Positions 45,154 to 57,598 are shown, counted from the first letter of the stretch. The stretch is DNA of 64,000 bases from Hemerocallis citrina (GCA_017893485.1 CM030366.1:53648568-53712567), one strand, 5' to 3'. Numbers and translations are program-made. The notes: a model not told the origin generated them from the sequence alone.

Positions 45154-45656
45154 TAGCACTATCACATTTACCCGATACCCGGATCCGACCCGGACCTGAC
45201 ATTGGGCCGGAACCGACCCGATCTATACGGGTCCGGTCCGGGTCCTAAAATAAGACATGATGCACTTTCGGGTCCGGGTTCGGGTCCGCTCAAAATAGAA
45301 CCGACCCGGACCCGGACCCGGGCCCGTTAAAAAATACTCCCAAAAATATGAAATTTGAATAATAGAGTTATAGGGATATACATGTAAATAGTAATTGTTG
45401 AAGATATATGTGTAAATATAATATTTATTCATGTACTTAAGTGCAAAAAATGTTAAAACCGTAGGGTATCGGGTGCAAAAATACTTAAGTGCAAATATTT
45501 ATTCTTTGCTACCGGACCCCGAAGAGTAGATTTTTTTAATTAGGACCCGGACCCGGACCCGATTCTCGCAAGTCCGGGTCCGGGTCCAATTTTTGGACCT
45601 GTGAGGTACCGGGTCCGGATCCGGGTAGTGGAGGACCCGACCCGATAGCAACTCTA
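45154..45656. mobile_element. hAT-like MITE with GGGTCCGGGTCC-rich arms
   Basis: It is flanked by an exact 8 bp repeat CCTAAGAG (45146-45153, 45657-45664). The ends TAGCACTATC and TAGAGTTGCTATC (inverted) are similar. Both arms are packed with CCCGGACCCGGACCCG strings. Confidence 0.7.
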
Positions 45657-46107
45657 CCTAAGAGACACAAGCCTCTTCATAGGCCTCCTGCCAGCTAACA
45701 GCTCCCCAGAACTGCCTCAACTCTTAATAAAATTCAAGACAAGCCTTCCGTAAATGGGAAATCTCCAAGTTTTTCACACCACCTTCACCACAGCGCAAAT
45801 GGACAAATCCCAACTCCGTCAAGCACAGCGCATTGTGAAGGAAAGCAAGGTCGGCGTCCGGAAGACTTCGTTTAGTGTACATAACTACCTGTCAGCAAAG
45901 AGACGAATGAAATCACCTTAACGTAGAACAAACACAAAGGACTTAACTTCACTATTAAGAAGATTCAGAATACCCACAACTCATTCGCTCCACAAAATGA
46001 GTTTGGCGCTTCGTGCTCCACTCGAGCTCCATCAACAGCTTGTTCACTCCGAACAACGAGTTCAACGCTCTGATCAGCTCAGGCTTCATCAACAACTCAT
46101 TAACTCT

Positions 46108-46732
46108 AGGGCTGGCAACGGACTGAGTTTGGGCCGAACCCATATAGGCCTGGACCCAGTCCAAAGTTGAAACATAGGCTCGAACCCAACCCGATTTTTC
46201 TTCGGGCTTAAAAAATTAGGCCTGAGCCCGAGCCCGAGCCCGAATTTGGCCCGAAAATTTGTCCGGACCTAGGCCCGAACTACTTATGCATGTTCTAATA
46301 TATAACTTTCCCATAAAATAAAACTACATCAAGAATAATATACTATAAAAAAATAAAAATAATAGGAATACTATAAACTTTAAAGTAAATAACATCTAAT
46401 TTGTCTATTTTTATTTAATTTTATAAATAAGACACAATTTCTCTATCCATAAACTTTAACACTCATTTCAACTTACTTAAACGAATATTCTCTTTTGTTT
46501 TAAATCATACATAAATATACATGATATATACAAAAACATACACATACACATATAAAAATTTGATTCGGGCCCATCGGGCCTAAGCACTTGGGCCCGAGCC
46601 CAACCCGAATTTTCCTAGGGCCAAAATAATTGAGCTTGAACCTGGCCTAAAATGAGAATTATTAGCTTAAGCCCGCTAATTATAGGGTCGGACCTAGGAA
46701 GGCTCGGGTCGGTTCAGGCCAGTTGCCACCCT
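46108..46732. mobile_element. MITE-like element with GGGCCCGAGCCC-rich arms
   Basis: AGGGCTGGCAAC at the left and AGGGTGGCAAC (inverted) at the right bound AT-rich DNA with arms full of GCCCGAGCCCGA. A clean target duplication was not found, so the ends are approximate. Confidence 0.6.
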
Positions 46733-48560
46733 TAGCTAACTACATACAACGAGTTCAACGCCTTGGTCTGTGCCCAGGCTCCATCAACAACTCGTTGACT
46801 CCAAAAAATGAGTTCCACGCCTTGCTCACCGCTCGGGCTCCATCAACAACTCATTAACTCCAAACAACGAGTTCAACGCCTCACTCTTTGCCCAGACTCC
46901 ATCAACAACTTGTTGACTCCAAACAACGAGTTCAATGCTCTTCTCTTTGGTCAGACTCCATCAACAACTCGTTAGCTCTATACAACGAGTTCAGCTCCCT
47001 GCTCTTCGCTTGAGCTCAATCAACAACTCGTTAACTCCAAACAATGAGTTCAACACCTCGCTCATTGCCCAGGCTCCATCAACAACTCGTTGACTCCAAA
47101 CAACAAGTTCAACGTCTTCTTTTCGCTCAGGCTCCATTAAGAATTTTTTAACTCCATACAACGAGTTCAATGCCTTGCTCTTCGCTCAGGCTCTATCAAC
47201 AACTCGTTAACTCCAAACAATGAGTTTGATGCCTCGTACTTCGCCCAGGCTCCATCAACAACTTGTTGACTCCAAACAATGATTTCAATGCTCTAATCTT
47301 TGCTCGGGCTCCATCAACAACTCTTTAGCTCCATACAACGAGTCCGGCTCCCTACTTTTCGCTCAAGCTCAATCAACAACTCGTTAACTCCAAGTAATGG
47401 GTTCACGCCTCGCTCTTCGCCCAGCCTCCATCAACAACTCATTGACTCCAAACAACAAGTTCAATGCCTTACTGTTTGCTCAGGCTCCATCAACAACTCA
47501 TTAACTCCAAATAACGAGTTCAATGCCTCGCTCTTTGCCCCAACTCCATCAACAACTTGTTGACTCTAAACAACGAGTTCAATGCTCTACTCTTCGCTCG
47601 GGTTCCATCAATAACTCGTTACCTCCATACAACGAATCCGGCTCCTTGCTCTTTGCTCGAGCTCAATCAACAACTTGTTAACTCTATACAATGAGTTCAA
47701 CGTCTCGCTCTTCGGTCGAGATTCGTCAATAGCTCGTTCCGTACAACGAGTTCAACTCCTTATTTTTTGCTCGAGCTCCGTCAAAGCTCGTTAACTCCAA
47801 ACGACAAGTTCAACACCTTGCACTTCGCTCGAGCTCCATCAACTACTCGTTAGGTCCATACCACGAGTTCATTGCCCTCCTCACGCTCCATCAACTACTC
47901 GTTAGCTCCATACAATAAGATCAATGACCTGTTCTCCGCTCGAGCTCAATCAACAACTCGTTAGCTCCATATAATGAGTTCAATGCCTTACTCTCTGCCT
48001 GCACTCCATCAACAACTCATTGAATCCAAACGGCGAGTTCGGTCACCTACTCTTCGCTCGAGCTCCATCAGCAACCCGTTGACTCCAAACAACGAGTTCG
48101 ACGCCTTGATCACCGCTCGACCTCCAAACAATGAGTTCGATGTCTTGCTCACCACTCGAGCTCCATCAGCAACTCGTTGACTCCAAACAAAAAGCTCAAT
48201 GCCTTGCTCACCGCTCGAGCTTCATCAAAAACTCATTGACTCCAAACAACGAGTTCGATGCCTTGCTCACCGCTCGAGCTCCATGAGCAACTCGTTAACC
48301 CTCACAAATGAGTTTGACATCCTGCTCTCCGCTTAAGCTCTGCCAACAGCTTGTTAACTCCTAACAACAAGTTCAATGCCTTACTCTCCGCTCGAACTCC
48401 GTCAACAGCTTGTTAACTCCATACAACGAGTTCAATGTCTTACCCTTCACTCGAGTCCTTCTAACAACCACTAAACTTTATGCAATAGATTCATCGTCCA
48501 ATGCCAGCCTAGAATTGTCTCTATAAAACTTACTGAGCAAAAATGGCAAGTTCAAACATC
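46733..48560 (+). repeat. Tat spacer: about 62 bp tandem satellite
   Basis: The unit is like GCTC(C/A)ATCAACAACTCGTT then (A/G)ACTCCAAACAACGAGTTCAA(C/T)GCCT.GCTCTTCGC. About 28 diverged copies run continuously; the same unit also occurs at 45960-46107, left of the nested MITE. The only ORFs are in-phase readings of the repeat (such as 47300-47563) and are not genes. Confidence 0.85.
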
Positions 48561-49440
48561 CAACTCCGTCACAGAGTTCTCTCCAAACTTGTTGGGATAA
48601 AAAAATAATTTTGACGTTTAACTCCGTCTCAAAATTTCTCTACAAAACTTGTTGGGCACAAATGGCAAATTCAAACATCCATCATAGAGTTCTCTCCAAA
48701 CTCGCTAGGCGCAAATGGCAAGTTCAAACGTCCAACTCTGTTATAGAGTTCTCTCCAAACTTGAACAAACTCAAAGTCAACGAAAACCCTGAAGCTGCAA
48801 AAATAGCAACCGGAGCTCTACAAAACAACTGCAAAGTTGATCAAACCCAATTCACCGAAGCTTCGAAGACTCACTCAAAACCCAAGCTCTTGCTCACCGA
48901 AAGTCAACTTGGTCTCCAAGCTCGACTTCGAAGGGTTCACAGTTCCAAAAACCCGACTTCAAAAAAATCTAAGGTTCTGAGCTCCCCCTATACATCAACT
49001 CGGCAAAGAAGCTTGCCTACAAACTCCGAGCTCACCAACGCCTAAGCTCGGCGAAGGAGCTCACCCACAAACTCTGAGCTCGCCAATGCCTCAGCTCAGC
49101 AAAGGAGCTCGCCCACAAAATTTCGAGCTCACCAACTCCCTAGTTGGTGAACATCGTTCCTCACCCAAAGCAGCACTGCCGAGCTCATTCCTCACGTGAA
49201 GAGGCACCGCCAAGCTCGTTCCTCGCCCAAAGTGGCACCGCCGAGCTCGTTCCTCGCCCGAAGTAGCACCACCGAACTCGTCGCTCAACTGAAGACCTCT
49301 AGTCGCCGGAGCGCTACTCGCCTACCCCTTAGCTCGATGAAGTAGCTCGCTGAAACCCCGAGGTTGCCGAGCTTGTAGTTCGCCCGAAGCGAGGTCGGTG
49401 ACCGCTATGGTCTCCACCAAGTGAGAGAGCACCCAAAGAG
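48561..49440 (+). other. 3' non-coding part of Tat element 1
   Basis: Repeated TCTCCAAACTTG/CAAATGGCAAGTTCAAAC segments (48530-48770), then GAGCTC-rich repeats (CTCGGCGAAGGAGCTC.CCCACAAACTC, 49000-49290). No domain is recognisable in the 144-codon frame at 48611. Confidence 0.5.
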
Positions 49441-50883
49441 ATTAGCAGTCGACTGTTCGAGAAGAGTAGACGGGTGAAGCGAAAAGATGATTCGCGAATA
49501 TTGGAAGAAGCAAACATAATATGCACGACATAAACCCAACAATATAGTACTTGCATGCTAGCTTAGTGTAAAGGATTATTACTAAAAATTGGTGGAAAAA
49601 GATTCATGTGAGGACAATAAAATTTGGGATATGCATGATTAATTTTTTTTCCTTTTATCTTTTTTTCGTTTGGCTAATTTAATGGGCAATATCTCTATCT
49701 GATAAAGTTCGAAGTTGCAACGAACAAGCAAACAAAAAAAAAATGTATTTTTATTCTCTTAAAAAAATGAGTTAGCTAGATGGCCACTTGTTCTACGCTA
49801 TGCTAGATGATGGAGGGAGTATAATTTTTTTTCTTTCGTTTTTTTTTATTTTTCTGAAAGTAGCCATTAGTTGTATAAATTATACATGTGATGACTTCAA
49901 CTAGAAAATTAAATCAATTGTTTGTAACTTTGCATCATCATTGGAGAGATCCATGATACTTGTTTAATCCTAGGTGACCTGTTCCTTTGAGGTACTTACT
50001 CGCTGATTAAAAATATTAATTAATTAAGCTTATTGTGAGGTTGCATTGTCAAATCCAATGAAGGTATACCACCTATTCTCCATCTGTCCAAAGATATGTA
50101 GAACAAAATCCTTGTTAGGGTTGTTCCAGATTGAGTCTCTTAATTAATGGATGCCGCATACAAGAACAGATATATAAAAATTAGAAAGGTTACATTTCCC
50201 TAAAAAATAATAGAAAGGTGATATATAATTCTGAAATGATCAGTTTAATTTCTATTGTGATTGAGAAGATACATTGATCATGTTGAGAGAGGAGAAAGTG
50301 CTAAAATATAAATATTAAACTCTGAAAACTTGTTCGGTGATTTAGCTTAATGATAGGATTTTTACCATAATGAAAGACACAAGATCACGCTCAACATTTC
50401 TAAACTTGGTGCCTGCAAAATTCAACAAAAATCTTTAATTGATTTATTGAATTAATATATTCTGCTTCTGCTTCGGACTATTCTTTAACCTATTAGGGAA
50501 TTGTGGTTGTCTCCTTTTTTTTTTTTTTTTTTTTTTTTTTCCGAGTTGGGGGGGGGGGGGGGGGGGGGGGGGGGGAGGGGGGGGGGGGTGGTCGTAAAGG
50601 GAATTGTGGATTTCAAAATTTAGAGATTGCATACCCATATTGTCCCTAGCTCCTCTAAATCAGAGAACATTTATTGCTACTATGATTTAAAGCAAGATTT
50701 GAACTTGTGTGATGGGGTCTGATTCTCAGATCTTGCACCAAGCTGTTGTTGTAGCCGCAACTGATTTGAAGAGTACAATGAGTTTCTAGTGATCCGCAGT
50801 CTCTTAACCTGTACTAGACCAGACATTAGCCCTTTTTAATTATAAAAAGCTTAAGAAAAAAAATTTATAAGCTTACTTTATAC
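49441..50883. other. Unassigned DNA between the two Tat elements
   Basis: Mostly AT-rich and without a believable gene. It contains an isolated CAGTCGACTG palindrome at 49446 and the homopolymer tract at 50515-50588. Confidence 0.5.
50515..50588 (+). repeat. T26 tract followed by G28-A-G12 tract
   Basis: About 26 T, then CCGAGTT, then 28 G, one A and 12 G. Such runs are hard to sequence, so the lengths are uncertain. Confidence 0.9.
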
Positions 50884-51457
50884 TGATCGGCTAAAAATGT
50901 GGTTAAATCGGAACCGTTCAAAGTGGACACGAATCTTAAAGTCACAGGGGCACGATGGTAATTTCACCTACAACAGGTACGAATTGGGGACCGGGTCTCT
51001 CCTCTTAGGCCCGCTAACCTGTGAACGGATCTGTTCAACTGAGAACGGGTCTCAACCCGTTAGGGACCAGGTCAAGAGAATAGGAGGAAATCCTGGTTCG
51101 TCCTTATCCTGAGGAGGTGGTTGTAACCACCCCTATCCAGCCACACCGGAAAGTAGGAATTCATTCTGAACCTGAAACAGATCCCCAGGGCGACTATAAA
51201 TACCCCCTACCTCCTACTGTCACAGATGATCACTTTTTGGGCCCTTAAGCTCTTTCCCTTTACTTTTTCTGGTATTGACAAGAGTGTCAGAGGGTTCATC
51301 GCCGGGATCCATCCTGATGTTTCGAACATTTGTGCAGGTCTGCGGGAGCACCAAGGAGTCCACTTGTCAACAAGGAAGAAGTAGGATTCAGCCAATTCGA
51401 GTTCCTACGAAGCTACAAATTCTGTCTATTGCCCCCATACTAGATCCAGCGGCAAAA
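50884..51457 (+). repeat. 5' LTR of Tat element 2
   Basis: Begins TGATCGGCTAAAAATG and ends ..CCAGCGGCAAAA. It aligns almost without gaps to the 3' LTR. Confidence 0.88.
51194..51201 (+). promoter_or_regulatory. LTR TATA box
   Basis: TATAAATA, conserved at 62708-62715 in the 3' LTR. Transcription would start about 30 bases on, before CACTTTTTGGGCCCTTAAGC. Confidence 0.7.
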
Positions 51458-51478
51458 GATTTGCGCCGTCTGTGAGAA
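51458..51478 (+). other. Primer-binding-site region of Tat element 2
   Basis: GATTTGCGCCGTCTGTGAGA directly follows the 5' LTR and resembles the TGGCGCCGTCTGTGGG site of related elements. Confidence 0.6.
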
Positions 51479-51530
51479 CTACTCGATAAGCAACCCCACC
51501 TTCCTCCTTCAGCCAAAGCTACTCCTAGCC

Positions 51531-53230
51531 ATGCCTCCCAAGAGGAAGCCCACAAACTCCAACCGAAGAACAACCTCTTCTCATCCTCCTCCTCCTTCGG
51601 AGGATCTCCCTCCACCTGTCCAGCAGGCCCTGCAGCTCGAACAGCAGGCTCCTCAGTCTGTTCTGCAGCCTATAGGGCCCCAGGCAACAGTAGGGGAGCC
51701 CACTCGGCGGAGCCGCCACAAGCAACCTATACATCAGATTCACGTGTCCATCCACAATGCCTCCACAGATTCTATGGCCTCCCATAGTCCTCCTACGCCG
51801 AAGGATCTGCGGGACGTGCTCAACAATCGGCAGACCGAGCCAGGGCCCGATCTTCGGACCCATCTAGACGAGAGGCGGACCTGCGAGGCGAACCCTCGTC
51901 GGGAGCACCCGAGGGATCGGTCACCACGCTGATCAGACCGCAGGGGGTCCAACTCTCCCCGGAGGTAGAGAGAGTCATCCCAGCATCGCCCAAGAAGAAG
52001 TTGCTCCCCGGCTGGCCGTCCTGCAGCCCGAGTCAATCGCGAGCAGGAGCCCCCCGTCACAAGGGCGAAATTTCAGCAATTTCAGGAGGCGGTCCTTCAG
52101 GCGCTCAATGCCGCCCCCAACAACGGTCCTTCGGGCTCCCAACCCTCGGCCAGCTCCTCGCCACCATCGCCGCTCCCGAAGTCCTAGGCCGGCTCCAAGC
52201 CATCACCACCGTTCCTTAAGTCCCAGGCCAGCTCCGAGCCATCGCCGCCCTTCTCCCGATCACCACTGCCGATTCCGAATTCCGCACCCTACTCCAAGTC
52301 ACCCCCGTCATTCTATCAGTCCACCACCTACTCAGAGCCATCGCCGTTGCAGTCCTAGCCTTCCTCGACATGAGAACGAGTCTCGGGGCTCGGCCAGGCA
52401 AGTCCGAAGGGAGGACTTGGTCTACCGCCGTCTCCACGGAATGGAGAGGCACCTCTGCCAGCTGGATAAGGACGAGGAGCAACGGGCGAGGAACCTCCGC
52501 CTAAGCAGGCCCTCATTCTCCCACACCATCATGGAGGCCCCTGTCCCAGACAACTTCAAGCCTCCACACTTCGAGACTTACACCAGGGAGTCGGACCCCG
52601 CAGACCACATCGAGAGTTTCAAAACTCCCATGATGATCCATCATGCATCCGACAACAATCCAATGTCACCAATCCCGACCTCAGGGACTTCTCCGAGCTC
52701 CTCCTCAGGAGCGAGAAGTACATCCGAGCTGACGAGGCTCTCAATCGCCCCACTCTTGAGGGGTCGTCTTCCAGGAACAAACGGAAGACTGCAGAGAAAG
52801 AAGGAGCTAAGAAGTTCCAAAAGGATAATGGGGGTCAACAGCGTTCTCTCCCCTGCTTCGAGAAGTTTACCCTACTCAATGCGAGTGTCTCTGCCATCCT
52901 GATGGAGATTGGGAATGAAGGTCTCCTGCCGCCATCTCCGAAGATGAACACCCCCGGGAAGATGTGAAACCGGGACAAGTGGTGTTGTTTCCACCGGGAC
53001 CACGGGCACGACACTGATGATTGTCGGGACCTGAAGGATGAGATCGAGGCCCTCATCCAGAGGGGACAGCTCACTCGATTTGTGAGAAGGGACAGAGCCG
53101 ATCTGCCTCCACTGCCCAGGGGGCTAACAGGCGAACAGAGCAGCGCACGGAGACTCCGGAGATTGAAGTAGAGGCCATCTTGCACCTGATACACGGAGGC
53201 CCAATAGGGGGAGATTCTAACTCCTCCCGA
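51531..53230 (+). pseudogene. gag of Tat element 2 (broken, centre deleted)
   Basis: A proline-rich N-terminus (51531-51932) continues in other frames: DNFKPPHFETYTRESDPADH at about 52549-52608 starts the gag core, but it jumps at about 52650 to NVTNPDLRDFSELLL, the far end of the core. About 95 residues still present in element 1 are gone. The zinc-knuckle-like [14 protein letters not shown] lies near 52984. Stops include TGA near 52965 and TAG near 53168, plus several frameshifts. Confidence 0.8.
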
Positions 53231-53257
53231 AAAGCCTTTGTTAGGTAAGTCAACTCC

Positions 53258-53760
53258 GTGCAGAGCCATCCTCCCCCTACGGGCCTAGGAGTCCCCGTGA
53301 CGTTCTCCGATAGGGACCTGGAAGGCGTCTGCACGCCTCACTACGACGTCCTCATCATCAACCTCAAAATGGCCAACTTCAACGTTCATCGGGTACTGGT
53401 GGACAATGGAAGCTCGGTCAACATCCTCTTCTTGGAGGTGTTCAAAGGCCTCCAGCTATCAAGAGACCGGCTCAAGCCGGCTGGCTACACCATTCATGGG
53501 TTCACTGGGGTTCCGGTGATGATCGAGGGAGTTATAACTCTCGACGTCACCACTGGCACAGCCCCGGTCACTCGCACGAGCTGATGGACTTTATGGTGGT
53601 GGACGTGAAGGCTGCCTACAACGTGATCCTGGGTCGATCGGGCCTTGCCACGCTCCAAGCCATCCCTTCCGCTTACCACATGAAGATGAAGTTCCCCACC
53701 CCCGCAGGGGTAGGATAAGTAAGAGGGAGTCAAGAGGCAGCTCGTAAGTACTATATAACC
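53258..53760 (+). pseudogene. Aspartic protease region of Tat element 2
   Basis: VPVTFSDRDLEGV is followed by RVLVDNGSSVNILFLEVF with an intact DNGSS active site. A one-base frameshift near 53577 leads to ELMDFMVVDVKAAYNVILGR, and a TAA near 53717 ends it. The fold is complete but the frame is broken. Confidence 0.8.
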
Positions 53761-53763
53761 TCG

Positions 53764-54900
53764 ATGGGAGGCCCGGTCCTCTCCCTAGAAGCCCTCGAGC
53801 TCCCACCGAAGAGTAGCCAAACCATCTCCGAACCGGTGGATGAACTAGAAGAAGTGGCCTTCTCAGAGGAAGACGCCACCAAAACGTTCTGGGTCAGCAA
53901 GGCACTCTCCCTCTCCATAAAAGAAGACATCTCCCAGTGCATAAGGGAGAACCGCGATCTCTTCGCCTGGACCGCGGTCGACATGCCCGGGATCTCTGAG
54001 GAGCTCCTAATGCACCATCTCGGCGTTGCCTCGGGTGTGAAGCCTATTCAGCAGAAGCGCCGCAAGTTCGCTCCCGAGCGTCAACAAGCGATCAAAGAAG
54101 AAGTCAAAAAGCTCCTCAACTCTCGGTTCATCTAGGGGGTGAATTATCCCGAGTGGCTATCCGATGTGGTGATGGTCAAGAAAGCCAACGGGAGCTGGAG
54201 GATATGCATCGACTTCACCGATCTCAATAAGGCGTGCCCGAAGGATCCTTTTTCCCTTCCAAGCATCGAAGTCCTGATCGATGCGACCTCCGGGTACGAG
54301 CTCCTCAGTTTCATGGACGCTTTCTCGGGGTACAACCAAATTTGGATGTTCCCTCCCGACATCCCGAAGAACTCTTTCATGACGGACCAGGGCCTATACT
54401 GCTACTGGGTAATGCCGTTCGGCTTGAAGAACGTGGGAGCTACTTATCAGCGCCTCGTGAATAGGGTCTTCCGAAACCAGATTGGCCAAAATATGGAAGT
54501 CTACGTAGACAACATGTTGGTCAAGAGCACCCGAGCGCAGGAACATGTCATCGACCTTCAAGAAGCCTTCGAGGTGCTCAGGAGGCACAATATGAGGCTG
54601 AATCTGAACAAGAGTGCGTTCGGAGTCTCATCTGGCAAGTTCTTGGGGTTTATGGTCAGCCAGAGGGGCATAGAGGTCAACCCCGAGAAGATCCAGGTCA
54701 TTCTCAAAATGGCTCCTCCCTCCAACGTCAAAGAGGTACAGAGGCTCACGGGATGCCTTGCAGTAATTGGGAGGTTCCTCTCCAAGTCCGGGGAAAGTGC
54801 CTCCCCTTCTTCAAGGCCCTCAGGGGGGCTAAAGGCTTCGAATGGGAGAATAGCAACAAAAGTCATTCGACCAGCTCAAGGCATACTTAGCTAATCCCCC
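53764..54900 (+). pseudogene. Reverse transcriptase of Tat element 2
   Basis: It shows the RT motifs in order: VKKANGSWRICIDFTDLNKA, MDAFSGYNQIWM, VMPFGLKNVGATYQRLVN, then the catalytic box as YVDN instead of YVDD (AAC at 54511-54513), and KFLGFMVSQRGIEVNP. A TAG at 54133-54135 and frameshifts after 54790 also break it. Loss of the second catalytic aspartate would abolish polymerase activity. Confidence 0.88.
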
Positions 54901-54904
54901 GCTT

Positions 54905-55735
54905 TTGAGCAAGCCAACGCCTGGAGAGGTCCTTTACCTATATCTCGCAGCTTCGGAGCAAACCTTCAATGCGGTCCTTGTAAGAGAAGATGGTAGAATG
55001 CAGAGGCCCATCTACTGTCTAAGTAAGGTCCTCTGGGATGCCGAACTCCATTACCCGAAGCTTGAGAAGATGGCTCTTACCTTGGTCAAGGCGGCCCAAA
55101 AGCTCCGCCCCTACTTTCAGTCTTATTCGGTTGTCGTCCTTACCGACCAGCCCCTCAAGCAAGTTCTCCACAAGCTCAAGACCTCCGGGCACCTAATGAA
55201 GTGGTCCATCGAGCTGAGCCAACATGACATCAGCTACCAGTCAAGAACAGCAATCAAGGCCCAAGCTCTGGCCGAATTCATTGTGGAGAGCACCATCCCC
55301 GACCCTAGCGAGTCATTTGCCGACCCCTTGGTGTGGACCGTTTATGTGGATGGATCTTCTTGCACCGACGGAAGTGGGGCTGGCGTTATCTTGACCGGCC
55401 CAGACGCTTTCATCCTTCAATACTCCCTCCGCTTAAACTTCCTGGCATCAAACAACAAAGTAGAGTATGAGGCCCTTATAGCGGGGCTCTACATGGCTCG
55501 CAAAGCCGAGGCCAAGCGGGTCAGAGTCTTCAGTGATTCGCAATTGGTCGTCAACCAAGTGTCGGGCGAATACGAGGAAAGGGACGAGCGTATGACCAAG
55601 TACTTGGCAAAGGTTAGGGAGCTTCTAGGCTTATTCGAAGATGTTCAACTCCAGTGGGTTCCTAGGGAGGAAAACGCGTAGGTGGATGCTCTCTTTAAGC
55701 TCGCCTCCTCATCCATCCAAGGTCTAGAACGGACC
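54905..55735 (+). pseudogene. Dual RNase H region of Tat element 2
   Basis: The connection/RNase H (YLYLAASEQTFNAVLVRE, RPIYCLSKVL..ELHYPKLEKMAL) runs to about 55300. A second, archaeal-type RNase H follows: VYVDGSSCTDGSGAGVIL, VEYEALIAGLYMAR, VFSDSQLVVNQVSGEY, then ENA-stop-VDAL. Two RNase H domains in tandem are diagnostic for the Tat lineage. A TAG at 55679 interrupts it. Confidence 0.88.
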
Positions 55736-57076
55736 GTCTTGATAGAGGTCCTTCTCAAACCAAGTATTGATGAAGATGGCCCGAAGCCAATGGAAGCCTA
55801 CCCCTTAACACTTGGGGAGAACTGGATGAAGCCCCTCCTCGAGTACCTCAGGGATGGAGTCCTACCCGAAAACCTGAAAGAGGCAAGGAGGATCAGGACA
55901 CGAGCCAAGTGGTACACACTCCTTGACGAAGTTATGTACAAACACTCTTACACCCAGACCGACGGTCAACCCTATCTGAGGTGCCTCTCCCAGGAGAAGC
56001 GCTTTATGCCTTAAAGGAGGCCCATGACGGTCTGTGTGGCGTGCACTTAGGAGCGAGATCCCTCTCCCGGAAACTCTTAAACTACGGCTACTTCTGGCCC
56101 ACACTACTGAGTGACTCCGAGGAGTACGTCCGCCAGTGCGACTCCTGCCAGAAATTCGCCCCGATCCATCACCTGTCCCAAGCACAACTCACCTCCTTGG
56201 CGAGTCCAACCCCCTTCGCAATGTGGGGGATGGATTTTCTCGGACCCTTCCCTCCAGCGCCGGGCCAGCTGAAGTTCTTAGTAGTAGCAATAGACTACTT
56301 CTCAAAAATGGATCGAGGCTGAACCTCTTTCAACAATCACCGAGCACAAGGTCCAGAAGTTTTTTTTGAAGAACATCGTTTGCCGGTTCGGGGTACCTCG
56401 CATCCTCGTAACCGACAACGGGACTCAATTCGCGGGAGCGACCTTTTGCAACTTTTGTGCCGACCTCGGCATTCAGCAGCGATTCTCCTCGATAGCTCAC
56501 CCTCAGTCCAATGGCCAAGCGGAGAACGTCAATCGCCAAATCCTCTCCATCCTAAAGAAGAGGCTTGATAAATCCACTAAGGGGCTATGGGTCGAACAAC
56601 TCCCCAATGTGCTTTGGAACTATCACACCACCAAAAGAGCTCCGACGGGGGAATCCCCCTTCAACCTCACGTATGGATCCGAAGCTCTCATCCCCTTAGA
56701 GGTGGGCATGCCTTCACCCCGGCTAATAGCCTACAGTGAAGCGCAGAACATGAACCAGCTTCACAACTGCCTAGACCTCATAGACGAGGTCCGCGAGAGA
56801 GTCACAATTCGACAAGAGACCTACCCCCATAGGATCACTCAGTCTTATAACAAGAGGATATGGCCAGCCAACCTTAAAGAGGGAGACCTAGTGCTCCAAA
56901 AGTTGTCAATTTCCAATCCAACCAAAAAAGGCAAGTTTACACCCAATTGGGAAGGACCATATAGGGTCTCCAGAGTTATTCGCCCAAGCGCGTATCAACT
57001 CGAAGACCCGGGGGGCAAAAGAATACCGAGGACATGGAACACGGAGCACTTAATGAAGTACCAAGAGGTTTTCTAA
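55736..57076 (+). pseudogene. Integrase of Tat element 2
   Basis: The zinc-binding end contains CDSCQKFAP. The catalytic core has D in WGMDFLGPF, D in VTDNGTQFAG and E in SNGQAENVNRQIL, all conserved. The C-terminus WEGPYRVSRVIRPSAYQLED ends in EHLMKYQEVF before TAA. Frameshifts occur near 55985 and 56310. The last 236 codons (56366-57076) are one open frame. Confidence 0.88.
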
Positions 57077-57176
57077 ATACCGCTCCAAGCAACTTCTCCA
57101 AGAGAGCTCCATAAGACATGTCTAAAATCCTTACTTGTATTTTCTTTTTATCAAAATATAAAGGCGGCTCGCAACT

Positions 57177-57440
57177 TTCACCATTCGGAATTGCTCCTAC
57201 AGTTGTTGATATTTTCTAAATGACGTGCTTGGAGTCCAACACTTGGTTCGACTCTGCTTCAACTACTTGCTTCTAAGTGAGTACGAAGCGAATCACCATT
57301 CGGAATTGCTCCTACAGCCGTTGGTATTCTCTAAACAATAAGTTCGGAGTCCAACACTTGGTTCGATACAACTTTTGCTACTCGCAAACGAGTAAGTATA
57401 AAGCGTCCCACCATTCGGAATTGCTCCTACAAGTGTTGAC
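57177..57440 (+). repeat. Tandem repeat after pol, about 120 bp units
   Basis: CACCATTCGGAATTGCTCCT occurs at 57180, 57291 and 57411, followed by ACA(G/A).(T/C)GTTG.. and GGAGTCCAACACTTGGTTCG. It is the counterpart of the spacer repeats of element 1. Confidence 0.8.
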
Positions 57441-57598
57441 AACTACTAATGCTAGCAAAGCGCACAAGTTCACAAAGCAAGTGTCATTTCATTAAAGTTT
57501 GAGAAACAAGTCTAATTACAAACAACCGACTCAACTTTACATCGAGATACAAATCTTGTGAAACCAAAATTACAAGACTACAGAAAGCTACTTCAGCG

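Larger units (their letters stand above)
40584..49440 (+). mobile_element. Tat-lineage Ty3/gypsy element 1, pol deleted, 3' LTR not found
   Basis: The order is a probable 5' LTR, primer site, broken gag, protease, a scar where pol was lost, integrase tail, then several kb of tandem-repeat spacer typical of Tat elements. The right end is only approximate, because no 3' LTR matching 40584-41203 can be seen. Two MITE-like elements are nested in the spacer. Confidence 0.65.

Noticed and set aside
47300..48180. Repetitive ORFs with LHQQLI..SINNSLTP motifs
   Set aside because: In-phase readings of the Tat spacer satellite.
50330..50400. tRNA-like string TTAGCTTAATGATAGGATTTT
   Set aside because: Resembles an A-box, but no proper B-box or acceptor stem pairing follows.
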